Shown piece by piece: positions 33,230 through 44,060 of a stretch of DNA of 64,000 nt. Location of the stretch: NCBI RefSeq assembly GCF_018688495.1, contig NZ_CP061320.1:1398586-1462585 (forward strand), written 5' to 3'. The position numbers were made by a program, and so were the translations under genes. Each line of letters opens with the position of its first letter. Position 1 is the first letter of the stretch. Under the pieces are notes generated by a model. The model was not told the DNA's origin, searched no databases, and worked only from the letters and a program-made list of their open reading frames with translations. The DNA comes from Polynucleobacter sp. Adler-ghost. GTDB taxonomy: Bacteria > Pseudomonadota > Gammaproteobacteria > Burkholderiales > Burkholderiaceae.

Positions 33230-36200
33230 TTAAGCTGCCTCCACCATCGATACTGCAGAAGAAATATCCACCGCCACAATACGCGAGACACCCTGCTCTT
33301 GCATGGTGACACCAATCAACTGATGAGCGATTTCCATGGTGATCTTGTTATGTGAGATGAATACAAACTGAGTCTTATCAGACATTTTGGCAACCATCTT
33401 CGCATAACGCAAGGTGTTCGCGTCATCCAATGGTGCATCAACCTCATCGAGCAAACAAAATGGTGCAGGATTAAGGAGAAATAAGGAGAAGACCAAGGCA
33501 ATCGCAGTCAAGGCCTTTTCACCACCAGAGAGTAAGTAAATAGAGCTATTTTTCTTGCCTGGAGGCTGAGCCATGACCTGAACACCAGCATCCAAGATCT
33601 CCTCACCAGTCATTACCAACTCCGCATGACCACCACCAAACAGCTCGGGGAATAACTTACCGAAATGTATATTGACCTGATCAAAAGTGCCCTGCAAGAG
33701 GTCGCGAGTTTCTGCATCAATCTTAGCAATCGCATCCGTCAAAGTCTGCATTGCTTCGTTCAAGTCAGCTGATTGCGCATCTAAGAACTGTTTACGCTCA
33801 CGTGAACTAGAGAGTTCATCCAAGGCAGCCATATTAACTGGCCCTAAAGATTGAATCTCAGAATTAAGGCGATTTACTTCAGTTTGCAATGCTCCAACCT
33901 TGAGATCTGGGCTAAAGCTAGCCTCTAATGCAATTAAGTCTGCTTCAGCGTCTGACAGTAAGGTTGCAAACTGTTCAAAGTTCAAACGGGCGGCCTGTTC
34001 GCGTAACTGTAAGTCGACCACTTTGTCACGCATAGGTTGAAGGCTGCGCTCAATCTGTAGACGCACTTCATCTGCTTCACGTAATTGATGCAAGAGTGCA
34101 TCTTGTTCTGTACGGGCGTTTGCTAATGCGGCTTCGCGAGCGCTGCGCGCCAGCAAGAGTCCCTGTAATTTATCTTGAGCCTCTTCATCACTCAGAGTTT
34201 CTAGCTCTTGCTCAGAAGTAGCCTGCTTATCCTGAATCTCCATGATCTGTACACGGGCAGTACTTTGATCACGCTGTAAATCAGCAATCCGCTGCTGTAA
34301 AGATCTAGTTGCAAATGCTGCTTCTTGGGCAGACATCTCAGATGAGCGTAAAGATTCACGGAGACGATCGCGCTCTTGAGTGGCTAACTCCAACTTTTCT
34401 TGCGCGATGGCGAGATTCTCTTGCAAGCCTTGCTTAGATTCCTCTGACTGAGCGAGCTCTTCAGAGGATTGATCTTGAGTTTGGCTCAACTGCTCCATTT
34501 GTTGACGCAACTCACTTAACTCACCCTGAATTTGCTCAGCACGTTGGCTGTACTTTTCTTCGGCCTGAGTTAACTGCATTCTTTCCACTTCAAAGCCGTG
34601 CACTTCTTGAACTGCATGCTCTGCGGCAATGCGGGTTTGCTCAGCAGTTTGATGGGCAGCTTGGTAATTGGCAACGCATTGATCCAACTCACCTTGCAAC
34701 TCACTCTGAATTAACTTCTGTGCACGCAATTGCTTCTCGAGACCCTCCATCTCTTGAGCTCGAGCCAACATACCAGCCTGCTCAGAGTCGGCGGCATATA
34801 ACTGCACCCCCACTCGACTAACTAAATGGCCTTGCTGAGTAACGAAAGCACCACCAGCAGGTAACTTTTCACGGCGATGCAAGGCATCTTCCAAGCTATT
34901 GGCAATGTAAATGTTATCCAGCCACTCTTGCAATACAGCAGCTACGCGTGGTGCGCCTGCACTTTGAACGCGGGTCAATAGTGCAATGAAATCTGCTGGC
35001 ACGGTAGTGTGCGCAGGAGAAATGTCCTCTGTGAGCAAGATCGCTAAACGACTTGGAGGAGCATCATTTGCTAAGGCTAAAGTTTCTTGAACGCTCTTGG
35101 CTGTAACAGCTGCTAAGCGCTCGCGCAAGACGGACTCCAACGCGGCTTCCCAACCACTCTCTACCTTAAGCTCTTGCCATAAGCGCTTGCTCTCTTTTAA
35201 ACCTTTACTCTCAAGCCATGGACCAATTTTGCCTTGAGCTTGAACGCTGGCTTGCAAAGCAGTGAGTGCGGTGAGTTTCGCTTCAGTTTGAGCTAACTCT
35301 TGGTTAGCTGATTGAATCTGTTGTTGCGCGATATTACGAGCCTCATCGGCAGCAGGCACACGTTGTTGTGCTTCACCTGCTTTTTGTCTCGCTTCATCCA
35401 CTTTGCGTTGTGCCATCGCATGACGATCGATTGCCATTTGCAATGCTTCGGCATCAGGCCTACGCATACCTGCGAGCTCAGCCTCAAGACGGGTATCGCG
35501 CCCCTTGAGTTCCTCAACTTGCGAGGCGATTGCTTTCACACGCTCGCCCAAACTGGCTAAGCGCTGGTCAATCGTGGCCAAGTTCTCGCGTGCATCATTG
35601 AGTTTGCGTACATGAACTTGATAGGCTTCTTCGCGTGCTGGCATTTGCTCTTGCAAACCAGATAAATCCGCCATTAATGTTTGCTCTTTTTCCGCAGCCA
35701 AGCTGAGCTCATGCTCGGCAGAGCGTTGCGCCTGAGCGGCATCAGTTTCTTGAACAGTCCAACGTTGTAGTTGAGCTTGTAAATCTTGTGATTGTTGTTG
35801 CAGGCGCTGACGCGCTTCTTGCACGTAACGAATTTGTGACTCAACTTGACTCACATCAGCATTGGTTTGATACAAATCGCCTTGAGCTTGAGAAACCTGA
35901 TCTTGCAATGCGTACTGCTCAGTGCGCATTGTCTCGAGCTCAGTCTCCACGTGACGCATTTTGGCAGTCTGCTCTTCTAGGCTGACTTGAGTGTCACGAA
36001 TACCATTGGCATGACGCTCCTGTTCTTTACCAGCTTCAGTCTGACGTACAAACCAGAGCAACTGCTGTTGCGACTTCATTGCAGTAGATAATTCAGCATG
36101 GCGCTCAGCAACAGTAGCCTGCTTCTCTAAACGTGTAACCTGCTGATCAAGTTCACGCAAAATATCTTCTACGCGAACTAAGTTTTCTTTTGTATCCTCA

Positions 36201-36751
36201 AGGCGGGAGGCAGTTTCTTTGCGACGCTCCTTGTATTTAGAAACACCGGCCGCTTCTTCTAAGAAAACACGCAACTCTTCTGGCTTTGCTTCCAAAATAC
36301 GGTTGATGGTGCCCTGCCCGATGATCGCGTAGCCTCTTGGACCCATGCCGGTACCCAAGAAAATGTCTTGAATATCTTTACGGCGCACGACTTGATTGTT
36401 GACGTAATAACTAGAGTTACCATCACGTGTCAAAACGCGTTTAATACCTAATTCAGTAAAAGCACTCCACTGACCTTGAGCGCGCCCTTCTGAGTTATCA
36501 AAAATGAGTTCGACGCTGGCACGACCTGAAGGCTTACGTAAACCAGAGCCATTAAAAATCACATCCTGCATAGATTCGCCACGCAATTCACTAGCGCGAG
36601 ATTCACCCAAAACCCAGCGCACGGCGTCAATAATGTTCGACTTTCCGCAACCGTTAGGACCCACAACACCGATCAATTGACCTGGCATTTCAAAATGGGT
36701 TGGATCGACGAAGGACTTAAAGCCGGAAAGTTTGATGGATTTCAGTTGCAC
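33230..36751 (-). CDS. smc: Chromosome segregation protein SMC
   Basis: Condensin ATPase that compacts and separates sister chromosomes. The 1173-residue protein has Walker A GPNGCGKSNIIDAVRW near residue 32 and long coiled coils to about 500. A hinge (about 505-650) follows, then a second coiled coil. The C-terminal ATPase half has YLLSGGEKALTAIALV (signature) and PFCLLDEVDAPLDDAN (Walker B). The start is GTG at 36751, matching the family beginning LKSIKLSGFKSF. The Q-rich coiled coils explain the many antisense open frames here, which I ignored. First gene of smc-zipA-ligA. Confidence 0.97.
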   Translation of the reverse strand: MQLKSIKLSGFKSFVDPTHFEMPGQLIGVVGPNGCGKSNIIDAVRWVLGESRASELRGESMQDVIFNGSGLRKPSGRASVELIFDNSEGRAQGQWSAFTELGIKRVLTRDGNSSYYVNNQVVRRKDIQDIFLGTGMGPRGYAIIGQGTINRILEAKPEELRVFLEEAAGVSKYKERRKETASRLEDTKENLVRVEDILRELDQQVTRLEKQATVAERHAELSTAMKSQQQLLWFVRQTEAGKEQERHANGIRDTQVSLEEQTAKMRHVETELETMRTEQYALQDQVSQAQGDLYQTNADVSQVESQIRYVQEARQRLQQQSQDLQAQLQRWTVQETDAAQAQRSAEHELSLAAEKEQTLMADLSGLQEQMPAREEAYQVHVRKLNDARENLATIDQRLASLGERVKAIASQVEELKGRDTRLEAELAGMRRPDAEALQMAIDRHAMAQRKVDEARQKAGEAQQRVPAADEARNIAQQQIQSANQELAQTEAKLTALTALQASVQAQGKIGPWLESKGLKESKRLWQELKVESGWEAALESVLRERLAAVTAKSVQETLALANDAPPSRLAILLTEDISPAHTTVPADFIALLTRVQSAGAPRVAAVLQEWLDNIYIANSLEDALHRREKLPAGGAFVTQQGHLVSRVGVQLYAADSEQAGMLARAQEMEGLEKQLRAQKLIQSELQGELDQCVANYQAAHQTAEQTRIAAEHAVQEVHGFEVERMQLTQAEEKYSQRAEQIQGELSELRQQMEQLSQTQDQSSEELAQSEESKQGLQENLAIAQEKLELATQERDRLRESLRSSEMSAQEAAFATRSLQQRIADLQRDQSTARVQIMEIQDKQATSEQELETLSDEEAQDKLQGLLLARSAREAALANARTEQDALLHQLREADEVRLQIERSLQPMRDKVVDLQLREQAARLNFEQFATLLSDAEADLIALEASFSPDLKVGALQTEVNRLNSEIQSLGPVNMAALDELSSSRERKQFLDAQSADLNEAMQTLTDAIAKIDAETRDLLQGTFDQVNIHFGKLFPELFGGGHAELVMTGEEILDAGVQVMAQPPGKKNSSIYLLSGGEKALTAIALVFSLFLLNPAPFCLLDEVDAPLDDANTLRYAKMVAKMSDKTQFVFISHNKITMEIAHQLIGVTMQEQGVSRIVAVDISSAVSMVEAA

Positions 36752-36926
36752 GGCGTACTTTGCAGGGAAAAAGGGGGTTCAAATAAGGGGGTAAAAAATT
36801 ATCACTAAAGTGGGAAGATGATAGCAAGCTTAAGGCTCCCCACACGGGTTTTTGCCTCACCGATATAATGATCAGTCTATATCCAGGGACAAAACCCCTT
36901 AACAATCTGATAGTTAACTAAAAAGC

Positions 36927-37754
36927 ATGAGCAAATCACCACAAAGCATCATCGATCAAGCCTGGGAAAACCGCGCAAACCTGTCTCCTGAGGCCGTTTC
37001 TGGGGAAATCCGCAATGCCGTGAACGCCGTTCTCGAGGGCCTAAATACAGGCAGTATTCGCGTGGCTGAGCGCCGTAGCGTTGGCAAATGGGAAGTTAAC
37101 CAGTGGGTCAAAAAGGCTGTTTTGTTGTCTTTCCGCCTGGAAGACAACAAACCTATGGGCGCTGGCGGCTATACCCAGTTTTACGATAAGGTGCCGAGCA
37201 AGTTTGAGAACTACACCGCTGAAGACTTCGCCAATGGCGGCTTCCGAGTGGTTCCCCCTGCAATGGCTCGCCGAGGCTCATTTATTGGCAAAAATGCTGT
37301 TTTAATGCCTTCCTACGTCAATATTGGCGCTTATGTTGGTGAAGGCACTATGGTTGATACCTGGGCAACTGTAGGCTCATGCGCTCAAATTGGTAAAAAC
37401 GTACATCTTTCTGGTGGCGTAGGCATTGGCGGTGTTTTGGAGCCCATTCAGGCTGGCCCAGTGATTATTGAAGATAACTGCTTTATTGGCGCCCGCTCTG
37501 AGGTAGTTGAAGGCGTGGTTATTGAAGAAAATGCCGTTCTTTCCATGGGTGTCTACATTGGTCAAAGTACCAAGATCTACGATCGCGAAACCGGTGAGAT
37601 CCATTACGGCCGTGTACCTGCAGGTTCTGTTGTAGTTCCAGGCTCCCTTCCATCTGCATGCGGTAAGTACAGCCTGTATGCCGCAATCATCGTCAAAAAG
37701 GTGGATGCCCAAACTAGAGCTAAGACTGCGATTAACGAACTATTGCGCGATTAA
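36927..37754 (+). CDS. dapD: Tetrahydrodipicolinate N-succinyltransferase
   Basis: Succinylates tetrahydrodipicolinate in the lysine/diaminopimelate pathway. The 275-residue protein has an N-terminal helical domain and a left-handed beta helix (about 105-240) with hexapeptide repeats such as [16 protein letters not shown]. The family blocks [20 protein letters not shown] and [14 protein letters not shown] are present. It is divergent from smc over 175 bases, where a TATAAT (36864-36869) may be its -10 box, though without a clear -35. Followed by dapE 17 bases later. Confidence 0.97.
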   Translation: MSKSPQSIIDQAWENRANLSPEAVSGEIRNAVNAVLEGLNTGSIRVAERRSVGKWEVNQWVKKAVLLSFRLEDNKPMGAGGYTQFYDKVPSKFENYTAEDFANGGFRVVPPAMARRGSFIGKNAVLMPSYVNIGAYVGEGTMVDTWATVGSCAQIGKNVHLSGGVGIGGVLEPIQAGPVIIEDNCFIGARSEVVEGVVIEENAVLSMGVYIGQSTKIYDRETGEIHYGRVPAGSVVVPGSLPSACGKYSLYAAIIVKKVDAQTRAKTAINELLRD

Positions 37755-37771
37755 GTTATCAAGCCAAATCC

Positions 37772-38923
37772 ATGAGTGCCACTCTAGAGCTAACTGAAGC
37801 CCTCATCTCCTGCCGCTCGGTAACCCCAGCGGACGGGGGCTGTCAGGAGCTCATTGCCAAACGCCTGCAAGCAATTGGTTTTCACACTGAGAGTGTTGTT
37901 AGTGGTCCTGAGAATTTTCAGGTTACCAATTTGTGGGCAATCAAAAAGGGTGTTTCCGGGGATCAGGGTAAGGTCTTGGTATTTGCTGGTCATACTGATG
38001 TCGTGCCTACTGGCCCACTAGAGAAGTGGACCGATGATCCATTTAGTCCAACCATTAGAGATGGCATGCTCTACGGTCGTGGGGCTGCTGATATGAAAAC
38101 CTCTCTTGCAGGATTTGTGGTCGCTACTGAAGAGTTTGTCATCACCCACCCAGATCACAAAGGCACGATTGCCTTTTTGATTACTAGTGATGAAGAGGGC
38201 CCTGCGAACGATGGCACTGTCATCATGTGCGAGCGCTTGCATAAGCAAGGTCAGCGTTTAGATTACTGCGTGATTGGTGAGCCAACTTCAGTTGATCAAC
38301 TCGGCGACATGATTAAAAATGGTCGTCGTGGATCGCTCTCAGGCAAGCTTAGAGTCAAAGGTATTCAGGCACATATCGCCTATCCTCACCTAGGCAAAAA
38401 CCCCATTCACCTTTCAGCGCCAGCGATTCAAGCGCTCGTTGAGACTGAGTGGGATAAAGGTAATCAGTATTTCCAGCCCACAAGCTTTCAAATTTCGAAT
38501 ATTCATGCAGGTACTGGCGCGAATAACGTGATTCCTGGTGAGCTGTCGATTGATTTCAATTTCCGCTTCTCTACTGAAAGCAAACCAGAAGAGTTACGTA
38601 GTCGCCTAGAGGGAATTCTCAGTGCCGCAGGTCTCGATTTTGAAATTGATTGGGTCTTAGGTGGCAGTCCATTCATTACCGGTGATGGCGCTCTTGCTGG
38701 CGCACTACGTAAGGCGATTAAAGCTGAAACCAATATTGATACAGAACTCTCCACTACTGGCGGCACAAGTGATGGTCGCTTTATTGCGAAGATCTGTAAA
38801 GAAGTGGTCGAATTTGGTCCGCTCAATGCTACGAGCCACAAGATTGATGAGTGCGTGATTGTGGATGATGTTGTGCCACTCAAAAATATCTATCGCAAGA
38901 CACTCGAACAACTTGTTGCTTAA
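37772..38923 (+). CDS. dapE: Succinyl-diaminopimelate desuccinylase
   Basis: Zinc-dependent M20 amidohydrolase acting later in the same lysine/diaminopimelate pathway as DapD. The 383-residue protein has [16 protein letters not shown] (first metal His/Asp), [11 protein letters not shown], the catalytic glutamate region [11 protein letters not shown], and the lid domain with RRGSLSG. The C-terminal TGGTSDGRF and a metal-binding His in ATSHKIDE complete the set. It lies 17 bases after dapD and before prmB, presumably one operon. Confidence 0.97.
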   Translation: MSATLELTEALISCRSVTPADGGCQELIAKRLQAIGFHTESVVSGPENFQVTNLWAIKKGVSGDQGKVLVFAGHTDVVPTGPLEKWTDDPFSPTIRDGMLYGRGAADMKTSLAGFVVATEEFVITHPDHKGTIAFLITSDEEGPANDGTVIMCERLHKQGQRLDYCVIGEPTSVDQLGDMIKNGRRGSLSGKLRVKGIQAHIAYPHLGKNPIHLSAPAIQALVETEWDKGNQYFQPTSFQISNIHAGTGANNVIPGELSIDFNFRFSTESKPEELRSRLEGILSAAGLDFEIDWVLGGSPFITGDGALAGALRKAIKAETNIDTELSTTGGTSDGRFIAKICKEVVEFGPLNATSHKIDECVIVDDVVPLKNIYRKTLEQLVA

Positions 38924-38962
38924 GACTGTTTCGTCAATTACTCTTTCTTATAAAAACTCCTC

Positions 38963-39859
38963 ATGGACCCTGCGCCCCAGCAATCTCTGACGCTTGATCA
39001 ATGTATTGATCACATTGCACAACAACTAGAGGCAGCAGATTTACATTATGGTCATGGTGCTATTGATGCGCAAAGTGAAGCCCTCTGGATTGCCAGTAAA
39101 CAGCTTGACTTAAGCCCTGCAGATGCACTGGATCACTTAGAGCAAGTGATGAGTGCCGAGCAAATTGCTCAGGCGCTTGAAGTGACGAAAACCCGTATCT
39201 CCACACGCAAGCCATTAGCCTATATCTTGGGTGAAGCCTGGTTAATGGGCGTACCTTTTTTCTCTAGTGAGCAAAGTATTGTTCCCCGCTCCTGGATAGC
39301 CGAGCTCATCGTCGATGGCTCTCTAGAGCCTTGGTTGCCAGCTGATGGCAAAGCACTCGATCTCTGCACTGGCAATGGCTCTCTAGCGATTTTGTTAGCC
39401 TTAACTTGTCCCGATATTCATGTAAGTGCTTGTGACATCAGCTTGCCTGCATTAGCAATAGCATCTCGCAATCTCGATCGTCATGGCCTTACTTCTCAAG
39501 TAGAGCTTTTTGAGGGTGATCTCTGGGATGCGCTTCCAGAACCCCATGAAGACAATCTCTTTGATCTCATCATTTGTAATCCGCCTTATGTCAATACCAA
39601 CTCGATGAACGCCCTGCCCGCTGAATACCATGCGGAGCCTGCTCTTGCATTAGCCGGTGGCGATGATGGCATGGATCTGATTCGGAAGATCATTGCTGGC
39701 GCACCAGACTATCTATCTGAGCGTGGCGCCATTCTGATTGAGATTGGCAATGAGTATGAGTACTTTAAAAAAGCGTTTCCTCAAATTCCGGTCATCTGGA
39801 TGGAAGTATCCGCAGGAGATGAACAGGTGCTACTGATTCAAGCGGAAGATTTGCGCTAA
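38963..39859 (+). CDS. prmB: Ribosomal protein L3 glutamine methyltransferase PrmB
   Basis: N5-glutamine methyltransferase of the PrmB/HemK group that modifies ribosomal protein L3. The 298-residue protein has an N-terminal helical domain, the SAM-binding ALDLCTGNGSLAILLA near residue 130 and the catalytic motif IICNPPYVNTNSM near 208. PrmB rather than PrmC is favoured by the DLCTGNGSLAI form and by position after dapE. It converges with radA; a 7-bp inverted repeat (GCGCTAA/TTAGCGC) between the stops has no T-run. Confidence 0.93.
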   Translation: MDPAPQQSLTLDQCIDHIAQQLEAADLHYGHGAIDAQSEALWIASKQLDLSPADALDHLEQVMSAEQIAQALEVTKTRISTRKPLAYILGEAWLMGVPFFSSEQSIVPRSWIAELIVDGSLEPWLPADGKALDLCTGNGSLAILLALTCPDIHVSACDISLPALAIASRNLDRHGLTSQVELFEGDLWDALPEPHEDNLFDLIICNPPYVNTNSMNALPAEYHAEPALALAGGDDGMDLIRKIIAGAPDYLSERGAILIEIGNEYEYFKKAFPQIPVIWMEVSAGDEQVLLIQAEDLR

Positions 39860-39871
39860 ATTATTAGCGCC

Positions 39872-41236
39872 TTAACTGAGCTCTGCTGCTGCAGAGATGG
39901 CCTGATCAATACGTTCTACTGGTATCACTCTTAATCCCGGAATCTTTGTCTTCGGCATATTAGCCTTTGGAATAATGGCTACAGTAAAGCCCAGCTTGGC
40001 CGCCTCTTTCAGACGCTCCTGACCACGTGGGCATGGACGAATCTCTCCCGCTAAACCAACTTCACCAAATACGATCAGCTCTTTAGGCAAGGCCTTATTG
40101 CGAATCGAAGACTGGATTGCTAACAGTACCGCTAAGTCAGCAGCTGGCTCTGAGATCTTCACGCCACCAACTGCATTTAAGAAGACATCTTGATCGAAGC
40201 AGGCAACACCAGCGTGACGATGCAGTACTGCTAAGAGCATCGCTAAGCGGGCTTGTTCCAAACCAACGGCTAGGCGACGGGGATTGGGGATATGCGCAGT
40301 ATCTACTAGCGCCTGAATTTCCACCAAAAGCGGTCGACTACCTTCTTGTGTAACCAATACGCAGGCACCTGGCACCATCTCTGCATGCTGCGATAAGAAA
40401 ATCGCTGAAGGGTTGGCAACGCCACGCAGACCTTTTTCAGTCATCGCAAATACACCCAACTCGTTGACTGCACCAAAGCGGTTTTTAATCGAGCGCACCA
40501 ATCTAAATGAAGAATGGGTATCACCCTCAAAATACAAGACGGTATCTACAATATGCTCGAGCACACGAGGGCCAGCCAAGTGACCATCTTTAGTCACATG
40601 CCCCACCATTAACACGCAAATGCCGCTAGATTTAGCAGCCCTAGTTAATTGCGCAGCACACTCTCGTACTTGCGCAACCGAGCCTGGTGCTGAACTGAGT
40701 ACCTCTGAATACAAAGTCTGAATCGAATCCACCACCAAAACCTGTGGCTTCACTGTATCCATAATGGATAAGAGCTTTTCCAACTGAATCTCGGCGAGCA
40801 CCTCTAATTGTGGTGCATCGAGTGCAATGCGTTTTGCGCGTAATGCAATTTGCGCCGCAGACTCTTCGCCACTACTGTAAAGAACGTTCATACCTGCGGC
40901 ACTCATCTCTGCAAGGGCTTGGAGTAAGAGAGTGGATTTACCGATCCCAGGATCGCCGCCCAAGAGCACCACGCCACCAGGCACTAGCCCACCACCGAGC
41001 ACACGATCAAACTCTTCTACACCAGTACTAAAGCGCGGGAGATCTTCAGCGGAAATAGCAGAAAGCTTTTGACGGGGAAGAGACTGGGCTAATCCCTGAA
41101 AGCGGGAATTTGAGCTGACCTCGGGAACCCCCTCCTCCAAGGTATTCCATGCCTGACATGAGGGGCACTGCCCCTGCCATTTAGCAGAGCTTCCGCCGCA
41201 TGACTGACAGATATAGATTGTTTTTATTTTGGCCAA
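39872..41236 (-). CDS. radA: DNA repair protein RadA
   Basis: RecA-like ATPase that helps process recombination intermediates. It has an N-terminal zinc finger (CQSCGGSSAKWQGQCPSC), Walker A LLGGDPGIGKSTLLLQ, the RadA-specific KNRFG motif (IKNRFGAVNELG) and a Lon-like C-terminal domain (GGVKISEPAADLAVLLA). Family proteins begin MAK-x-K-T, so I place the start at the TTG at 41236 (LAKIKTIYIC), four bases after the upstream stop. An ATG at 41290 is possible but would overlap the upstream gene by 50 bases. Neither site has a clear Shine-Dalgarno. Confidence 0.93.
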   Translation of the reverse strand: MAKIKTIYICQSCGGSSAKWQGQCPSCQAWNTLEEGVPEVSSNSRFQGLAQSLPRQKLSAISAEDLPRFSTGVEEFDRVLGGGLVPGGVVLLGGDPGIGKSTLLLQALAEMSAAGMNVLYSSGEESAAQIALRAKRIALDAPQLEVLAEIQLEKLLSIMDTVKPQVLVVDSIQTLYSEVLSSAPGSVAQVRECAAQLTRAAKSSGICVLMVGHVTKDGHLAGPRVLEHIVDTVLYFEGDTHSSFRLVRSIKNRFGAVNELGVFAMTEKGLRGVANPSAIFLSQHAEMVPGACVLVTQEGSRPLLVEIQALVDTAHIPNPRRLAVGLEQARLAMLLAVLHRHAGVACFDQDVFLNAVGGVKISEPAADLAVLLAIQSSIRNKALPKELIVFGEVGLAGEIRPCPRGQERLKEAAKLGFTVAIIPKANMPKTKIPGLRVIPVERIDQAISAAAELS

Positions 41237-41240
41237 TGGA

Positions 41241-41741
41241 TTAATCGAGCTGAGTGCCCGCTTTGTTTTCTTGAGCTCGTTTAGGTGCATCTTTTCGGCG
41301 TTGCTCTACATCTGCTGCGCGAGCAGCAGCTGCCTTTTGCTTCTCTTCAAATTCTCTTTGATTGGCTGAGCGCTCAGCTGCTTTTTCAGCAGAAGCACGT
41401 TCAGCAATCTTAGTGGCATCGCGTTGATCTTTAATACTGGCGCGTAACTTGCGCTGCACTTCATGTAACTCAACCTCTTGCACACGAATGGGATCGATTT
41501 CCTTACGATATTGCGCACGCGAATCTTTTAGGCAGTCATTCACCCAATACTTTTGATAGCACTCTGAATTGGTTTTATCCCAGCGATACTTAGCCCAATC
41601 ACGTTGCAACTCGAGATCACGCTCAATCTTATCTAACTGCTCTAACTGAGCCTCTTCTGCAGGAGTTGCTAGCGACAGGGCGCTGAAGGAGCAAATCAAC
41701 AAGAAAGCTCCAAAGAAACGCAAAGAAAGTGGCCTAATCAA
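41241..41741 (-). CDS. Secreted charged coiled-coil protein, unknown function
   Basis: A 166-residue protein I do not recognise by name. It has a signal peptide ([20 protein letters not shown]), then a highly charged, mostly helical body rich in Arg, Lys, Glu and Ala (e.g. [20 protein letters not shown]). Two cysteines ([12 protein letters not shown]) could form a periplasmic disulfide. The start appears to be TTG at 41741, making a TTGA overlap with the kup stop, with AAAGG upstream. Between kup and radA. A periplasmic coiled-coil role is all that can be inferred. Confidence 0.7.
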   Translation of the reverse strand: MIRPLSLRFFGAFLLICSFSALSLATPAEEAQLEQLDKIERDLELQRDWAKYRWDKTNSECYQKYWVNDCLKDSRAQYRKEIDPIRVQEVELHEVQRKLRASIKDQRDATKIAERASAEKAAERSANQREFEEKQKAAAARAADVEQRRKDAPKRAQENKAGTQLD

Positions 41742-43678
41742 ATCTCTACCTTTGCGCCAAGCTCAACCAAACGATTGGTAGGAATTTTAAAGAAATCTGA
41801 TGGCTTGGCTGCGTTTTGCATCATCCAACCAAACAGTTTCTCTCTCCATAAGGCCATTCCAGGATTTGCTGACGGGACTATAGTGTCTCGAGAAACAAAG
41901 AAAGAGGTATCCATGACATTAAATTCAATGTTTTCTTGCTTTTGCATTAACTCTAGGACTTTATTGATATCTGGAGATTCTTTAAAGCCATGTACCGCTC
42001 TCACCAAATAAATACCGCCCCCAAAGTCCTTCATCGTAATACGCTCACTATCATTGACATAGGGCACATCCCAAGTGCTTAATTTGACAAAAAAGATGCG
42101 CTCATGCATCACACGGTTGTGCTTAAGATTGTGCAACATCGCGATTGGAACAAAATCGACGTGAGCCGTCAGAAAAATAGCAGTACCCTCGACACGATGA
42201 GGTGGGTGGGCTAATAGACTAGAAACAAAGGCCTGCAAAGGAATAGCGCCCTCTTCTACCTTAGTGCGCAATAACTTACGCCCACGATACCAAGTAATTA
42301 AACAAGTGAAAATGATGAGACCCAGAAATAATGGGTACCAGCCGCCATCTTTGATCTTAATTAAATTAGCTGACCAAAAGGCAAAATCTAAAGTAAAGAA
42401 GATGGCTGTTAAACATAGCACTAGGAAAATATTCATCTTCCATTCACGATACATCACCACTCCCAATAAAATTGCAGTAATCATCATGGTAGATGTCACA
42501 GAAATTCCATAAGCAGCTGCTAAGTTCACTGATTCTCTAAACTCAATAATGGTAACAACCACCATAAATAAGAGGGCCCAATTCACTACAGGTATGTAAA
42601 TTTGTCCCTGCTCTGAATCGGAGGTATGCATGATGGTCATACGCGGCATAAAACCAAGTAATATGGCCTGACTTACCAAAGAGTAAGCACCTGAAATCAC
42701 TGCTTGGGACGCAATGACTGTAGCCGCAGTAGCCAGACCAACAACAGGCCATAAAGCCCAATCTGGAACCATTAAATAAAATGGGTTTGAGGCCGCCTCT
42801 GGATTGGACAATAAGAGTGCGCCTTGCCCTAGGTAGTTAATTAAAAGGCTAGGTAAGACAACAATGAGCCAAGCATATCGGACAGGGTTTCTTCCAAAGT
42901 GCCCCATGTCCAAGTAGAGCGCTTCAACACCAGTAACCACCAGAACGACGGCGCCCATCACTATATAGGCGGTAGTTGGGTGATCCATTACAAACTGCAC
43001 CGCATACATTGGATTAATTGCGCCGATAATTTGCGGCGCTGCGCCGATATTAATGAGGCCTAATACCGCCAGAGTAATAAACCAAGTGAGGGTCACTGGG
43101 CCAAATAGATTGCCAACAGCCGCTGTGCCATATTTTTGAATCAAGAATAAGGCAACCAAGATTGTTAAAGAAATAGGAATGATAAATTTGTGCAAGCCAG
43201 GCGCTGCAATCTCGATACCCTCAACAGCAGATAACACTGAAATTGCTGGAGTAATCACAGACTCTCCCAAGAGCATGCAGGCTCCGAGCATTCCTAAGAT
43301 CATTAGAAAGAAATAACTCTTCGATTTACTATCAAATGATCTCAGTGCCAAAGCCATCAGAGATAAAACACCGCCCTCACCTTTGTTGTCGGCGCGCATC
43401 ACAAATAAAACGTACTTAAAGGTCACCACTAAAATTAATGACCAGATCATCATTGCGATCACACCAAACAATGCCTCTGGTGAAAACGGGATGCCGTGCT
43501 GAGGATCAAAACATTCTTTGAGGGCGTACAAAGGGCTAGTGCCAATATCACCAAACACTACGCCAATAGCGGCAAGCATCATCGTCGCAAGACCTTTTTT
43601 ATGGCCATTGTGATCATCATGCAGATCAACCGGCTTTAATAAAGTCGAGTTCGAAAATTCAGGGTTGCTAATTGACAT
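41738..43678 (-). CDS. kup: Low-affinity potassium uptake protein Kup
   Basis: Proton-coupled K+ importer of the KUP/HAK/KT family. The 646-residue protein starts its membrane region with [24 protein letters not shown], the family signature. About 12 membrane helices follow up to residue 460, then a cytoplasmic C-terminal domain. The ATG at 43678 begins [10 protein letters not shown]. It is divergent from the initiator tRNA gene over 156 bases. The coiled-coil gene overlaps its stop. Confidence 0.96.
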   Translation of the reverse strand: MSISNPEFSNSTLLKPVDLHDDHNGHKKGLATMMLAAIGVVFGDIGTSPLYALKECFDPQHGIPFSPEALFGVIAMMIWSLILVVTFKYVLFVMRADNKGEGGVLSLMALALRSFDSKSKSYFFLMILGMLGACMLLGESVITPAISVLSAVEGIEIAAPGLHKFIIPISLTILVALFLIQKYGTAAVGNLFGPVTLTWFITLAVLGLINIGAAPQIIGAINPMYAVQFVMDHPTTAYIVMGAVVLVVTGVEALYLDMGHFGRNPVRYAWLIVVLPSLLINYLGQGALLLSNPEAASNPFYLMVPDWALWPVVGLATAATVIASQAVISGAYSLVSQAILLGFMPRMTIMHTSDSEQGQIYIPVVNWALLFMVVVTIIEFRESVNLAAAYGISVTSTMMITAILLGVVMYREWKMNIFLVLCLTAIFFTLDFAFWSANLIKIKDGGWYPLFLGLIIFTCLITWYRGRKLLRTKVEEGAIPLQAFVSSLLAHPPHRVEGTAIFLTAHVDFVPIAMLHNLKHNRVMHERIFFVKLSTWDVPYVNDSERITMKDFGGGIYLVRAVHGFKESPDINKVLELMQKQENIEFNVMDTSFFVSRDTIVPSANPGMALWREKLFGWMMQNAAKPSDFFKIPTNRLVELGAKVEI

Positions 43679-43792
43679 TTGAAAGCCCTTAGTGAATGTT
43701 GCGTGGCAATATGTTACTCCTTATGCACGCTGACTCTACAGTCTTTTTTCAATGAAAAAACAGCCTCGTTAAGTGCAACATCCAAGAATAGC

Positions 43793-43822
43793 TCGACAGA
43801 GGTGGTCAAAAAATGGTAGAAT
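43793..43822 (+). promoter_or_regulatory. Promoter of initiator tRNA gene
   Basis: A -35-like TCGACA (43793-43798), an 18-base spacer and a -10-like TAGAAT (43817-43822) stand 13 bases before the first base of the tRNA. The spacing puts the transcription start about six bases upstream of the mature 5' end. Confidence 0.6.
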
Positions 43823-43834
43823 CACAGCTTCAGA

Positions 43835-43915
<81 letters not shown>

Positions 43916-43920
43916 GTAGA

Positions 43921-43960
43921 AGGCTTTTAGGTCAATTGGCTTAAAAGCCTTTTTGCTTTT
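43921..43960 (+). terminator. Element-borne terminator of the tRNA
   Basis: A 9-bp stem (AGGCTTTTA / TAAAAGCCT) with a 12-base loop followed by TTTTTGCTTTTTT. It lies just beyond the attL core, inside the element, and replaces the host's displaced tRNA terminator, which survives at 51434-51474. Confidence 0.75.
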
Positions 43961-43968
43961 TTGCCTAG

Positions 43969-43992
43969 TCGTAGGCGCATCGTAGGCAAATT
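43969..43992 (+). repeat. Left arm-type repeat (possible integrase binding site)
   Basis: A 24-base sequence with two TCGTAGGC units 11 bases apart followed by AAATT. It matches 51225-51248 with one mismatch in the same orientation. Both copies lie near the element's ends, where integrase arm sites are expected. TCGTAGG also occurs in the tRNA T-arm within the core. Confidence 0.6.
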
Positions 43993-44000
43993 TGGGGAAT

Positions 44001-44023
44001 AAAAAAGGGCTGTTACCAGCCCC
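44001..44023 (-). terminator. Terminator of the satellite operon
   Basis: A GGGCTG / CAGCCC stem with a 4-base loop; on the minus strand it is followed by TTTTTTATT. It lies 38 bases after the last gene of the element and before attL, so it shields the tRNA region from the long operon. Confidence 0.8.
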
Positions 44024-44060
44024 ACCACTCTGAATTTGCTTAGATTATTTAATTCAAACT

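Noticed and set aside
33230-36751. Numerous antisense open frames within smc
   Set aside because: They arise from the Q/E/A-rich coiled coils; none has a ribosome-binding site or family motif.
36841-36869. A full promoter for dapD at the TATAAT at 36864
   Set aside because: No acceptable -35 stands at 16-18 bases upstream, so it was only mentioned under dapD.
39853-39870. Terminator between prmB and radA
   Set aside because: The GCGCTAA/TTAGCGC repeat has no T-run on either strand.
43744-43760. AT-rich palindrome TTTTTTCAATGAAAAAA between kup and the tRNA as a terminator
   Set aside because: The arms are only A/T runs and there is no GC stem; it lies upstream of kup and may be just promoter-region sequence.
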